A DNA stretch of 64,000 nucleotides from Caenibius tardaugens NBRC 16725 (GCF_003860345.1 NZ_CP034179.1:2898001-2962000); one strand, 5' to 3'; counted from the first letter of the stretch, positions 1 to 8,787 are shown. Made by a program: numbers and translations. The notes: generated from the sequence alone by a model not told the origin.

Positions 1-2178
1 CAGAAGCGTGCGGAAAACATTCAGGATGTTCCGATCGCGATCTCGGCTGTGTCCGGTCAGTTCCTCGAATCGCGTGGCATCACCTCGATCGACAGCCTCG
101 GTTCGATCGCGCCGAACGTGAAGATCGAACGTGCACCGTCGAACAAGACGATTTCGCAGATCTCGATCCGTGGCTCGGTCACGATCAACCCCGCAATCAC
201 CTGGGAGCCGGCTGTCGGCCTGTATCTCGACGGCGTCTATATCGCGAAAGCACAGGGTTCGATCTTCGACGTTGCCGATCTGGAACGCGTCGAAATCCTG
301 CGCGGTCCGCAGGGCACGCTCTATGGCCGCAATGCGCTGGCCGGTGCGGTGAACCTCGTCACCAAGAAGCCTTCGGGTGAACTCGGCGGTTCGGCCGAAA
401 TCAGCTACGGCAACTTCGATGCGTGGAAGGCCAAGGCTGTCCTCGACCTGCCCGCCATGGGCCCGCTTTCGGTCAAGCTCTCGGGCCAGATCCAGAAGCG
501 CGACGGCTTTATCAAGCTGACCGACGATCCGTTCTGGGGTCCGGGTTCGTTCTCGTCCACGCCGCTGGAAGGCCGCACTAACGATCTCGACAGCAAGAGC
601 GGGATGGTTCAGGTTCGCTTCGAGCCGTCGGACACTGTCACGATCGACTATGCCTTCGATTATTCGAAGTTCGATCAACGCCCGGACTATGCGCAGCTCG
701 TGAATGGCGGTTATCCGCTGGCCCCGTACATCAACAAGAACCGTCAATCCAAGGCCAGCCTTGATGGATCGCCGCTCTACGAACGTTCGCGTTCCTATGG
801 TCATGCGCTGACCGCGGCTGTTGAAGTGGGCGAAGTGACGCTGAAGTCGATCACGTCCTATCGCAATCTGAAGTGGAACGACCGCCTCGACCTCGACGGT
901 TCGCCCTACGACATTGCCTACACCGGTCGTGACACGAAATTCCATTCGTTCAGCCAGGAACTGCAGGCCACCGGCACGGTTTGGGATGATCGCGTGAACT
1001 TCGTGGTCGGTGCCTTCTACTACAAGGAAAAGGCTGAAACCGAAGGTCCGCAGCGCTTCTTCGGTGCATTTGGTACACCGGTTCTGTACCAATCAGACTA
1101 TGGTTCGCACACCCGTGCCTGGGCGCTCTACGCACAGACCGACATCAAGATCACCGACCCGCTCAAGCTGACACTGGGCGCGCGGTACACTGAAGAAAAG
1201 AAGGATATCAGCCGTTACTACGCCGGGACACTCGTGAGCCCCACGATTGATCTCGATTACGGTGATGTGCCGGATGCGAAGTATAGCAACTTTAGCCCGG
1301 CCGCGACGCTATCCTATGAATTCAACCGCAATGTGAATGCCTATGCGCGCTTCGCCCGTGGCTTCAAGTCGGGTGGCTTCAACGGTGAAACCAGCGACTT
1401 CCGCACCGCCACGGCGGATTGCCCGAGCGGTGCTTTCGAACTGTGCGATCCCTATCGCCCGGAAAAGGTCGACAGCTACGAAATCGGCCTGAAGACCCGC
1501 CTGGCTGGCGGCAAGGTGATCTTCAACGTCGCTGCATTCTGGGACGAGCACAAGGACATTCAGTTGTCGGTGTTCACTGCCAACGGTGCGGCTTCATCGA
1601 TCGTCCGCAATGCGGCCAAGGCCCGTATCCGCGGCCTGGAAGTTGAAACCGTAATCCGTCCGGTGGATGCGCTGACGATCAACGCGTCGTTCGCTTATCT
1701 CGATGCGAAGTATAAGAGCTACATCGAAGCCATCGGTGGTGTGGATACGGACGTGTCGGGCAACCGCGCATTCCCGCACACGCCGAAGTACACGGCATCG
1801 ATCGGTGCTGATTGGCGCGTTGCCGAAGGCGATTGGGGCAAATTCAACATCAATGGCGATCTGAGCTACGTGTCGTCGTACTTCACGTATCCCTACGCAC
1901 TTGAGCCGCAGCGTGACCCGATCACGAAGGCACTGCTTGAACCCGATGCCTATGCAACGCGTTCGAAGGGCCGTACGATCGTCAACCTGCGCGCCAACGT
2001 GGCCGACATTCCGCTTTCGAGCGGTGTGAAGGGCGAAGTCTCGCTCTGGGTTCGTAACCTGACCAAGGAAGACAACCCCACGAACTTCATCGATTTCGGT
2101 GTCGCGTTCCAAAGCCTGACGGTTGGTTACTTCCCCGATCCGCGTACTTACGGGATCACCGCAGGGATCAAGTTCTAA
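1..2178 (+). CDS. TonB-dependent receptor, 5'-truncated by the window edge
   Basis: Outer-membrane, TonB-energised uptake channel. The reading frame is open from base 1 and already reads a plug-domain motif (RAENIQDVPIAISAVSG), so the true start, signal peptide and TonB box lie upstream; the first in-frame ATG at 49 is internal. The plug continues to a typical ERVEILRGPQGTLYGRNA segment near residues 95-115 of the visible part. It is followed by a long beta-barrel with alternating aromatic strands and a terminal GITAGIKF ending in Phe, the usual outer-membrane insertion signal. About 725 residues are visible, so roughly 40-60 are missing. Substrate is not readable from sequence; proximity to steroid genes suggests a hydrophobic ligand (inference). 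Strong terminator-like hairpins follow. Confidence 0.93.
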   Translation, partial: QKRAENIQDVPIAISAVSGQFLESRGITSIDSLGSIAPNVKIERAPSNKTISQISIRGSVTINPAITWEPAVGLYLDGVYIAKAQGSIFDVADLERVEILRGPQGTLYGRNALAGAVNLVTKKPSGELGGSAEISYGNFDAWKAKAVLDLPAMGPLSVKLSGQIQKRDGFIKLTDDPFWGPGSFSSTPLEGRTNDLDSKSGMVQVRFEPSDTVTIDYAFDYSKFDQRPDYAQLVNGGYPLAPYINKNRQSKASLDGSPLYERSRSYGHALTAAVEVGEVTLKSITSYRNLKWNDRLDLDGSPYDIAYTGRDTKFHSFSQELQATGTVWDDRVNFVVGAFYYKEKAETEGPQRFFGAFGTPVLYQSDYGSHTRAWALYAQTDIKITDPLKLTLGARYTEEKKDISRYYAGTLVSPTIDLDYGDVPDAKYSNFSPAATLSYEFNRNVNAYARFARGFKSGGFNGETSDFRTATADCPSGAFELCDPYRPEKVDSYEIGLKTRLAGGKVIFNVAAFWDEHKDIQLSVFTANGAASSIVRNAAKARIRGLEVETVIRPVDALTINASFAYLDAKYKSYIEAIGGVDTDVSGNRAFPHTPKYTASIGADWRVAEGDWGKFNINGDLSYVSSYFTYPYALEPQRDPITKALLEPDAYATRSKGRTIVNLRANVADIPLSSGVKGEVSLWVRNLTKEDNPTNFIDFGVAFQSLTVGYFPDPRTYGITAGIKF

Positions 2179-2190
2179 GAAACGGCAAGG

Positions 2191-2218
2191 CGGCGGGGTG
2201 GCAACATCCCGCCGTTTT
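2191..2218 (+). terminator. Intrinsic terminator after the TonB receptor
   Basis: A 10-bp stem (CGGCGGGGTG with CATCCCGCCG, one G-U pair) closed by a GCAA tetraloop is followed by TTTT. It starts 12 bases after the receptor stop codon. Confidence 0.85.
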
Positions 2219-2252
2219 CCTTGTCATCAGAGCCTGCCTTTCGGACAGGCAC

Positions 2253-2290
2253 AAAAAAGGCCCGGCTGCATTGTGCGGCCGGGCCTTTTT
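2253..2290. terminator. Bidirectional terminator between convergent genes
   Basis: An A-tract, the stem GGCCCGGC/GCCGGGCC and a T-tract form a symmetric hairpin that could stop transcription on both strands. It lies between the receptor (plus strand) and the convergent minus-strand gene ending at 2312. A further small hairpin (GCCTG/CAGGC) precedes it. Confidence 0.8.
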
Positions 2291-2311
2291 GCGTGGGTAG
2301 GTGAGAGGGCG

Positions 2312-2986
2312 TTACCCCAGTTCGACCACCGAAAGCACATGCTGGTCGTGCCCCGGGAAGACGTAATCGAGTTCGATCACCATGCTGTCCCCCAACTGGC
2401 CCGCCTTGAGCAGGTCGGTTTCGACGAAGGCCTGCACCCCGTTGCTGCCATAGGCATAACGTGTGACATCGCCGTAGATCGGGGAGGCGTCCAGCCGAGC
2501 ATCCACATCAGGATTACCCTGGCGTGCGCGATTGAGACCGATCTTGATCCGGCCCTTGAGATCGGGATCGTTTTCCGCCCGGTCTTTCAGATCGAGAATA
2601 ATGCGTTCCAGATCTTCCAGCGATTCCAACAGGAAGCCGAAATGGAAGCTTGCTTCAAAATCGCTGTCCATCATGGCGCGCATGCCTTTGACCGCGTCAT
2701 GTTCGTTCGCGGTGCCGACACCCAGGGCCTCGTGGATCGTTTCGATCAGCTTGAGCTGGGGTTCGGGCAGGGCCGAAAGATAGACAATGCCGTCGCCGCG
2801 CGAAAAGTGCGTATCATCGACCACGAAACGGTAGAAATTGCCGTTGGGGAACGGGATGACCTGCGTTTCGACCATGCCCAGAATTTGCAGCAGTTTGGCG
2901 GCTTTGGGGCCGTCTTCTGCCGCACCGTAATGCAGGGCAAGGTGGCCCATGGTGCGGACGTGGGGTTCCTTGGCGGCGGTAGCCAT
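2312..2986 (-). CDS. Unidentified conserved-looking protein, possible VOC-like fold
   Basis: I do not recognise this 224-residue protein with confidence. Its N-terminus (GHLALHYGAAEDGPKAAKLL followed by LGMVETQ) has the rhythm of a vicinal-oxygen-chelate/glyoxalase module, where an HxAL strand precedes a helix and an LGM turn. The rest, with an Asp/Glu-rich helical middle (residues about 110-150) and a YVFPGHDQH tail, does not extend that clearly. The ATG at 2986 is preferred over an upstream GTG at 2998 because AGAGG lies about 11 bases before it. No signal peptide or membrane segment is seen. A copy of the 16-bp operator-like motif sits 111 bases upstream (3097-3112), suggesting co-regulation with the Baeyer-Villiger/esterase genes. 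Confidence applies to the gene, not to a function. Confidence 0.75.
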   Translation of the reverse strand: MATAAKEPHVRTMGHLALHYGAAEDGPKAAKLLQILGMVETQVIPFPNGNFYRFVVDDTHFSRGDGIVYLSALPEPQLKLIETIHEALGVGTANEHDAVKGMRAMMDSDFEASFHFGFLLESLEDLERIILDLKDRAENDPDLKGRIKIGLNRARQGNPDVDARLDASPIYGDVTRYAYGSNGVQAFVETDLLKAGQLGDSMVIELDYVFPGHDQHVLSVVELG

Positions 2987-3096
2987 AATGCAATGCACCT
3001 CTCTATTGTTCCGTTACAAAACGGTGTCTTGTCTTCCTCCCTTACGCGGGCGGATAGTGCCTCCGACAATAACAGGCGGGACAGAGCCGGGCAATT

Positions 3097-3112
3097 TTGA
3101 GTGTTTGCTTAC
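3097..3112. promoter_or_regulatory. Operator-like motif, copy 1
   Basis: TTGAGT-GTTT-GCTTAC matches the window's recurrent GTGAGT-N4-RCTTAY motif. It lies upstream of the minus-strand gene 2312-2986 and downstream of 3146-3796. This is the most diverged left half-site of the five copies. Confidence 0.5.
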
Positions 3113-3145
3113 AAGTCCGATAGGGCTAGATTTGGCCCGATTGGG

Positions 3146-3796
3146 TTATCCCGAACCCTTGCCGTCGTTGGCCGCCATCCGGCGCTCCCGTTCGCGCGCG
3201 GCGTCACCGCTCAACCGCACGGCGATGGCTTTGCCTTTCACGCGGGGGCGGTCTGCCTCCATTTCGCGCAAGGGTTCGGTGGGGATCATGTCGGTCAACG
3301 CTTCGCGGGCCAGGCGCTGGTATTCCCCTGCGCCGTCGTTTTTCCAGGTAACCTGATGCGCCTCGAACGTGCGGACCACTTTGGCCGGATTGCCGACCAC
3401 AAGGCTGCGCGGCGGAATGACGACATCGGATTTGACCAGCGAGAGGGCCGCGACAAGGCATTCGTCCCCGATCTGGGCATTATCCAGAATAACCGCATTC
3501 ATGCCAATCAGCGCGTTTTCGCCAATTTCGCAGCCATGAATGATGGCGCCATGCGCGATGGTTGCCCCGCGCCGGATGATTGTGTCGCGCAATGAGGAGA
3601 CGTGGACCGTGGTGGAATCCTGTATGCTGGTATCCCCTTCCACGATGATACGCCCAAAATCGCCGCGCAGCGATGCACCCGGGGCGATGAAGCAGCCCGG
3701 CCCGACAATTACATCGCCGATCAGCGAGGCAAGTGGATGCACGTAGCTGGTCGGGTGAACGACAGGCACGATGCCCTGAAAGGCGTAGCATGACAT
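3146..3796 (-). CDS. Gamma-carbonic-anhydrase/PaaY-CaiE-like hexapeptide-repeat protein
   Basis: Left-handed beta-helix protein of 216 residues. From about residue 15 it has serial hexapeptide turns (HPLASLIGDVIVGPGC, ASLRGDFGRIIVEG, NALIGMNAVI) and the His residues in ATIAHGAIIHGC that bind metal in the gamma-carbonic-anhydrase family. PaaY and CaiE relatives are CoA-thioester hydrolases or accessory proteins in acyl-CoA pathways, so a housekeeping role towards stalled CoA thioesters is plausible here (inference). The ATG at 3796 is chosen because the family begins MxxYxFxG; an in-frame extension to 3844 would add a non-homologous stretch. It is divergent from the isomerase gene at 3976. Confidence 0.85.
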   Translation of the reverse strand: MSCYAFQGIVPVVHPTSYVHPLASLIGDVIVGPGCFIAPGASLRGDFGRIIVEGDTSIQDSTTVHVSSLRDTIIRRGATIAHGAIIHGCEIGENALIGMNAVILDNAQIGDECLVAALSLVKSDVVIPPRSLVVGNPAKVVRTFEAHQVTWKNDGAGEYQRLAREALTDMIPTEPLREMEADRPRVKGKAIAVRLSGDAARERERRMAANDGKGSG

Positions 3797-3975
3797 GGGG
3801 GCGTATTCTCCGTTCGGCGCGGGTAGAGCGCATGTGCAGGCCATCAGCCCTGCTGCATGATTTCAGAAATCCGATGCCCCTATTGGTTGCCAAGTGCAAG
3901 CATTGCTGCGGCAGTCACGATGCTTTCCATTGTGTTGTGGCCTGCAGGCAGGACTTGGGTTAGGGCCGGGGCACT

Positions 3976-4788
3976 ATGCTGTCACTTTCGCTTGATCATA
4001 TCACCGTGGTGGACACCACGCCTGTCCAGCTTGCCGAAGCCGCACATGCGGCCGGTTGTCGCGGTATCTGCCTGTTTATGCAGCCGATGGACGTTCTGCC
4101 GCATTTGCCGCAGTTCGACATCTACGAGGATCGTGCCGCGCGCAAGGCATTGGGGGAACGGCTGCGGGAACTGGATGTGGTTCTCGATCTTGCCTATCCC
4201 TTCACGCTGGCCGGGCGGACAGAGGTGGAGCATTTCAAGACCGCGATGGAATGCGCAGCAGAACTCGATGCGCAACTGCTGAACGCGCTGGTTTACGATC
4301 GCGATCCGGCCCGTCGGCAGGACAAGTTCGGTCAATTTTGCGATCTGGCGGCCAGCTTCGGCCTGCCTGTTGGGGTGGAATTCTATCCCCCGTCACAAGT
4401 GCGCTCGCTGGCCGATGCGCTCGAACTGGTGCAAGCGGTCAATCGGCCCGGACGGGTCGGGGTCAATGTCGACCTGTTGCATCTCATGCGTTCGGGCGGC
4501 ACGATCGCAGAACTCGCCGCGGCACCGGCGGATTTCATTCTCTACGGTCAGTTCTGCGACGGGGCGGAAAGCTGCCCGGAAGACCAGATCGATGTGGAAG
4601 CATCGTCGCATCGCCTGCTGGCGGGCGAGGGGGTGTTTGATATCGCGGGCTTCGCGCGAGCTTTGCCGGACAATTGCCCGGTCAGCGTAGAACTGCCGCG
4701 TAACGATGCGCTGGAAGCCGGTGTGCCCGTGGTAGAACGGGTGCGGCTGGCCGTGGACAGCGTGCGCAGGGCGATCGCCGCCGGTTGA
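3976..4788 (+). CDS. Sugar-phosphate isomerase/epimerase-family TIM barrel protein
   Basis: This 270-residue protein belongs to the xylose-isomerase-like/AP endonuclease 2 barrel family. Visible hallmarks are an N-terminal LSLDHITVVDTTPVQLAEAA strand-helix, acidic metal-ligand candidates at strand ends (GVEFYPPSQ, NVDLLHLMRSGG, SVELPR) and a conserved HLMRSGG turn. Members isomerise or epimerise sugar-like polyols, or act on ring-opened intermediates; the substrate cannot be told. It is a single gene, divergent from the hexapeptide protein and convergent with the aldo/keto reductase, with a strong shared terminator downstream. Confidence 0.8.
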   Translation: MLSLSLDHITVVDTTPVQLAEAAHAAGCRGICLFMQPMDVLPHLPQFDIYEDRAARKALGERLRELDVVLDLAYPFTLAGRTEVEHFKTAMECAAELDAQLLNALVYDRDPARRQDKFGQFCDLAASFGLPVGVEFYPPSQVRSLADALELVQAVNRPGRVGVNVDLLHLMRSGGTIAELAAAPADFILYGQFCDGAESCPEDQIDVEASSHRLLAGEGVFDIAGFARALPDNCPVSVELPRNDALEAGVPVVERVRLAVDSVRRAIAAG

Positions 4789-4813
4789 TAGACCGGGCAG
4801 GCGAGCACACGAA

Positions 4814-4847
4814 AAAGGCGGGAGCCGCAACACGCGGTCCCGCCTTT
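4814..4847. terminator. Bidirectional terminator
   Basis: The stem AAAGGCGGGA/TCCCGCCTTT, extended inward by CCGC/GCGG, lies between the convergent genes ending at 4788 (plus) and 4868 (minus). A run of five A's on the left and a T-rich right side suit both directions. Confidence 0.85.
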
Positions 4848-4867
4848 CGTTTCATGTGGTGGACGCC

Positions 4868-5836
4868 TCAGTCGGCGCGCAGTTGCGCCAGTTCTTCGGC
4901 AGTCAGCTTGAGATCGGCAGCTTTCACCGTTTCGGTGATCTGTTCGGGGCTGCTGGCGCCGAAAATCGGGATCGTCTGGTTCGGCTGCGACAGCAGGTAC
5001 GACAGCACGATTTCGTTGATCGACACGCCGTGCTTTTCAGCCAGTGTCTGCACGGCCTTGAACCGGGCTTCGTTGATTGGATTGGCGTAGCGCGCCTTCA
5101 GGCCATCCGGCACAGCGTCCGCGCCTTTGGCCAGCTTTGTGAAGTAACCGCCGCTCTGCGCGGAATAGGCGAGGATCGGCAGGCCCGATGCGTGCAGTTC
5201 CTCATACTGCCCTTCGTAGTAGTGAACATAGCCCTGCTGGGCTGCGGCTTCCGGTTCAGGTGCGGCAAGGCCCCAGAACGTTTCCGAGGCGGCGAAACCC
5301 TGTTTTCCGATCGACTGCGCGTAGGCATTGGCTTCCTTGATCCGCGCCGCAGACCAGTTGGATGCCCCGAAATAGCGGATGCGGCCGGCTTCCTGATGCT
5401 GGATCAGAGTGTCGATGATCGGCTGGACCGGTGCTTCGGGATTGTCGGCATGGAGCCAGTAAAGATCGATCGTATCGATGCCCAGGTGTTCGAGGCTTTC
5501 CCCGAGATCCTTGGTGATGTCTTCCGGGGTCACGCGATTGCGCCAGTCCCCGGCGCGCAAGTCCATGAAGGCACCCTTGGTGGCGATGACCAGGCCTTCG
5601 CGGCTGCGGGTCTTCAGCCACCCGCCGATCGCGCGTTCGCTGGCGCCCTTCGGCGCATCGGGTGCCCAATCACCGTAGGAACGGGCCGTATCGATGAAAT
5701 TGCCGCCCAGTTCGGCAAAGTGGTCGAGAATGGCGTTGGACTTTTCCTGATCCAGCATCCAGCCCAGCATATTGGTGCCGTAACACAGCGTGCTGACCGA
5801 GAGGTCGGTGTTGTTCAACGTCACTTTCGAAAGCAT
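4868..5836 (-). CDS. Aldo/keto reductase
   Basis: NAD(P)H-dependent carbonyl reductase of 322 residues with a (beta/alpha)8 barrel. The catalytic tetrad is visible: Asp and Tyr in FIDTARSYG, Lys in VIATKGAF, and His in LYWLHADNPE. The dinucleotide-binding end is read as IPIFGASSPEQITE. It is the last gene of the minus-strand steroid block, separated from the SRPBCC gene by 152 bases that hold a 9-bp inverted repeat. In steroid metabolism AKRs often reduce or oxidise 3- or 17-keto groups, but the substrate is inference. A good Shine-Dalgarno (GGAGATG) precedes the ATG. Confidence 0.9.
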   Translation of the reverse strand: MLSKVTLNNTDLSVSTLCYGTNMLGWMLDQEKSNAILDHFAELGGNFIDTARSYGDWAPDAPKGASERAIGGWLKTRSREGLVIATKGAFMDLRAGDWRNRVTPEDITKDLGESLEHLGIDTIDLYWLHADNPEAPVQPIIDTLIQHQEAGRIRYFGASNWSAARIKEANAYAQSIGKQGFAASETFWGLAAPEPEAAAQQGYVHYYEGQYEELHASGLPILAYSAQSGGYFTKLAKGADAVPDGLKARYANPINEARFKAVQTLAEKHGVSINEIVLSYLLSQPNQTIPIFGASSPEQITETVKAADLKLTAEELAQLRAD

Positions 5837-5932
5837 GTTTCATCTCCTGAATTTGGCAAGCCTGCCTGTTTGCGCGGGGCTTACGGCCCGGCACAAAAGG
5901 TCACAAGCGGGGGGCAAGGCTGGTGGGGAGAG

Positions 5933-5974
5933 GCAGGCGGAATATGGCGCGAATTGCTACCCTTGTCCGCCTGC
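5933..5974. repeat. Inverted repeat in an intra-operon gap
   Basis: GCAGGCGGA and TCCGCCTGC form a perfect 9-bp stem with a 24-base loop between the SRPBCC gene and the aldo/keto reductase gene. There is no T-tract, so mRNA processing or partial termination is as likely as full termination. Confidence 0.5.
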
Positions 5975-5988
5975 GTTCCCGTGTCAGA

Positions 5989-6516
5989 TCAGCTTTCTGC
6001 GGCGAAGAATTCTTCGGCGCGTGCCTTCAGGGCATAAGCACTGTCGTCAAATCCGCGTTTCACCCACGGCCCGGCAAAGTTGTACACGTGGATGCCGTTG
6101 TTGCCGAGGAAGGCATCCGTCGAATAATAGCGGCAGGAATTGGGCCCGGTGGGGGTGATCACCTGATCGCGCCGCGCGGGATAGGGCCATGCATCGGTGT
6201 GGTGCATTTCCCAGGAAACCATGCGTTCCTTTTCCACCGCGCACACGTATTCCAGATTGGGTACGATCGACCCGGGCGAGGCGTAGTTCATCAGCCGCAT
6301 TTCGACCGGTGAACCGATTTGCAGATCGGATACCGCCTTCACGCAGAACGGATTCCATTCGTTGTAGCGGGGCATATCGCACAGGATATCCCACACGATC
6401 CGGGCAGGGGCGTTGATCTCCACCGTGACGCTTTCGGTCACGGCATTGGGATCGAAACCGCTTACAGGGTCTTCGGCCAGCGTTTTGGCCTGTTTCATCC
6501 AGTCGAGCATTTCCAT
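5989..6516 (-). CDS. SRPBCC-fold (START/polyketide-cyclase-like) ligand-binding protein
   Basis: A 175-residue protein with the SRPBCC signature TVEINAPARIVWDILCDMPRYNEWNPF near residues 28-55, a mid-domain GSPVEMRL strand, a VSWEMH strand and a long C-terminal amphipathic helix (DDSAYALKARAEEFFAA). The fold provides a deep hydrophobic cavity for sterols, polyketides or fatty acyl groups. Placed between an SDR and an AKR in a steroid block, it may bind a hydrophobic intermediate (inference). The start at 6516 is chosen for GGGAG located 9 bases upstream; a longer reading frame overlaps the SDR. No signal peptide. Confidence 0.83.
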   Translation of the reverse strand: MEMLDWMKQAKTLAEDPVSGFDPNAVTESVTVEINAPARIVWDILCDMPRYNEWNPFCVKAVSDLQIGSPVEMRLMNYASPGSIVPNLEYVCAVEKERMVSWEMHHTDAWPYPARRDQVITPTGPNSCRYYSTDAFLGNNGIHVYNFAGPWVKRGFDDSAYALKARAEEFFAAES

Positions 6517-6530
6517 CGTTCGTATCTCCC

Positions 6531-7301
6531 TCAGGGTGCCATCCAGTCGCCACCGTTGACGTCGAGCGATGCGCCGGTCACTTCGCTCGCATAGTCGGAC
6601 AGCAAGAAGTAAATTGCTTTGGCGCAATCCGCGTCGCGGGGAATGTGCCCCACGGGGATTTCCGATGCACGCTGTTTTCGCAGCCGGCCGCCGGCATCGC
6701 CCATCGAAGCAAAGAAGGCGTCCAGTGATGCGCCGTCCATCCAGCCCATCAGCGCGGTGTTGACGCGGATGCCGGTGCCCGTCAGTTCACCGGCCAGTTG
6801 CCGGGACATCTGGTTAACCGCTGCCTTGGCCATGGCGTAGCCGCCTTCGCCCGGATTGCATTTGCGGGTGGCGATCGTGGATACGTTTACGATGGAGCCG
6901 GATGTCTGCCCGATCATCGCGGGGATGACCGCCTGGGCCATGCGCAGGCTGCCCAGCGCGTTTACGTTCATCACGCGCGTAACTTTGTCCAGATCCGCTT
7001 CGTGCAACGGTGTCCAGGGTGGGTGATAATAGGCCGAATTGACCAGCCCATCGATCCGCCCCCACTGGGCCAGTGTCTGTGCGGCAAGATTGCGGCACTG
7101 GTCCGTTTCCGAAACATCGCAGGGGACCGCAATGGCTTCACCGCCTGCGGCAACGATTTCGTCGCGCAGGGCGTGGATCGCATCGACCGAACGCGCGGAG
7201 ACGACCACTTTCGCCCCCTCGCGTGCCGCGCCCAGACACAGTGCCCGGCCCATGCCCGGGCCTGCGCCGGTAACAATAACAACCTTGCCTTCGAGTATCA
7301 T
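6531..7301 (-). CDS. Short-chain dehydrogenase/reductase
   Basis: Classical SDR of 256 residues. It shows the nucleotide-binding VTGAGPGMGRAL (residues about 10-21), catalytic Ser in VNVSTIA, and YAMAK with the catalytic Tyr and Lys. VVVSARS at the end of beta-2 suggests an Arg able to accept NADP(H). The usual NNAG is degenerate (LVNSAYY). It sits 25 bases downstream of kst4D and 14 bases before the SRPBCC gene, so it is in the same transcript. A hydroxysteroid dehydrogenase role is plausible, but position specificity cannot be read. Confidence 0.9.
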   Translation of the reverse strand: MILEGKVVIVTGAGPGMGRALCLGAAREGAKVVVSARSVDAIHALRDEIVAAGGEAIAVPCDVSETDQCRNLAAQTLAQWGRIDGLVNSAYYHPPWTPLHEADLDKVTRVMNVNALGSLRMAQAVIPAMIGQTSGSIVNVSTIATRKCNPGEGGYAMAKAAVNQMSRQLAGELTGTGIRVNTALMGWMDGASLDAFFASMGDAGGRLRKQRASEIPVGHIPRDADCAKAIYFLLSDYASEVTGASLDVNGGDWMAP

Positions 7302-7326
7302 CAGCCGTGCCCTGTCGCGCGCGCGA

Positions 7327-8787
7327 TCAGGCGCTGGCCGCCTTGCGCCCGGCCTGACGGCCGAAGAAGGTGCAATCCGCCAGGCTCATCCCCGAACTGT
7401 AACCGTGTCCCCATGCCGGAAGGCCGGATGTGCAACGGCCTGCGGCATAAAGGCCGGGAACTGGCGCGCCTGTGTGGTCGAGGACTTCGCCATCGGTGGA
7501 GGTCCGCAGTCCGCCCAGCGTGAAGAAGCTGAAATAGGAATGTTCGAAATTCAGTTCGAGCGCGACGAATGGCCCCTGATCCAGCGGGGTCAGGATCGGT
7601 TGCTGCTTGTGGAACAGCGGGTCTTTCCCTTCCGCGGCGTGCTTGTTGTAGAACGCCATGGTCTGGCTCAGCGTTCCCGCTGCCATTTCCAGCTCCTGTT
7701 CAACCTCTTCCCAGGTTTCCCCGGTACCGGCGATCGAAATCCCGGCCAGTTCCAGCGGTTGATCGAAGTGTGCCATGTCGAGCAGCAGGTAAACCCGGCG
7801 GCCAAGCTGGTCGAACGCAAAACGGCTGACGCGGCCGTGATAGCAATCCTCGTTGATGAAACGCTGCCCGGCCTCGTTGACGAAAACGCCGTAGGCCTGC
7901 GGTTCGGGGATCGTCCAGGGGCAGGTCGTGAAGAACTGTTCCATGTGCACGGCATCGCCACCCGCGCCAATGCCCAGTTCAATGCCCGATCCATCGTCCT
8001 TGTCGCCGATCGGGCTGTTGATCTTGAACGTCTCGGGGCAATAGCGGCGGCGCATGTCCTCGTTCATGACAAAGCCGCCAGTGGCGAGGACCACACCCTT
8101 ATTCGCCTTGATGAAGCGGTTTTCGTTGTCGATGCGCATCACCACGCCGCAGATGGTATCGCCATCGCGGATCAGGGCAACTGCGCGCGCATCGACGACG
8201 ATGTCGACACCCAGTTTGCGGGCACTGGCTTCGAGAATATCGACCAGCGGGCGACCGCCGCCCCAGCCCATATGCTGGATCACATGCCCGCGCGGGGCAG
8301 GCTTGGCAAGGGAACGGAACGGTTCCGCCTGTTCGCTGCCCGACCAGATCAGCGTGGAATCGTCCGTCGGCTCGATCACTTTGCCGGGCAGGTAATTGCC
8401 GCGATAGGGCACGCCTTGTGCCTTGAGCCATTCGTAATGGTTCAGCGATTCACGCGCATAGAGGTCGCACTTGGCCTCGTCGGCGCAAGGTCCACCAGCC
8501 GCCTTGAGATAGGCCGCAAAATCTTCCGTGCGGTCTTCAAAGCCAGCGGCGCGCTGGGCATCGGTGCCGCCATTGCCGCCGATGTAGATTTCCCCGCCGG
8601 AAAGGGCCGAAGCGCCGCCGCTGCCGGAATTGCGGTCGAACAGCATGACTTTGGCGCCAGCGGTGGCCGCTTCGATTGCTGCACAGGCGCCCGTTGCCCC
8701 GAAACCGATAACGGCGACATCGGTTTCATAATCCCACTTGGCCACTTCGGCGGCGGGATAGGGTTTGTGCAGGGAAATCTCAGTCAT
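7327..8787 (-). CDS. kst4D: 3-ketosteroid delta-4-(5-alpha)-dehydrogenase (Kst4D type)
   Basis: FAD-dependent dehydrogenase of 486 residues that would introduce the 4,5-double bond into 5-alpha-reduced 3-ketosteroids. The FAD-binding motif is VIGFGATGACAA (residues 27-38). The C-terminal signature GRCTSGLPAWGHGYSSGMS differs from delta-1 KstD enzymes, which end PGLYAAGNxxxSxMGxxYPGxGxTIG. Counting residues gives Tyr316, Tyr463 and Ser465, the same spacing as Tyr319, Tyr466 and Ser468 described for the Rhodococcus Kst4D structure, so the active site looks intact. It lies in the minus-strand block between the SnoaL-like gene and the SDR. An unrelated FAD-dependent fumarate-reductase-like role is possible but less likely. 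Confidence 0.85.
   Translation of the reverse strand: MTEISLHKPYPAAEVAKWDYETDVAVIGFGATGACAAIEAATAGAKVMLFDRNSGSGGASALSGGEIYIGGNGGTDAQRAAGFEDRTEDFAAYLKAAGGPCADEAKCDLYARESLNHYEWLKAQGVPYRGNYLPGKVIEPTDDSTLIWSGSEQAEPFRSLAKPAPRGHVIQHMGWGGGRPLVDILEASARKLGVDIVVDARAVALIRDGDTICGVVMRIDNENRFIKANKGVVLATGGFVMNEDMRRRYCPETFKINSPIGDKDDGSGIELGIGAGGDAVHMEQFFTTCPWTIPEPQAYGVFVNEAGQRFINEDCYHGRVSRFAFDQLGRRVYLLLDMAHFDQPLELAGISIAGTGETWEEVEQELEMAAGTLSQTMAFYNKHAAEGKDPLFHKQQPILTPLDQGPFVALELNFEHSYFSFFTLGGLRTSTDGEVLDHTGAPVPGLYAAGRCTSGLPAWGHGYSSGMSLADCTFFGRQAGRKAASA

Noticed and set aside
49-51. First ATG of the leftmost receptor as a real start
   Set aside because: The frame is open from base 1 and already encodes plug-domain residues, so this Met is internal.
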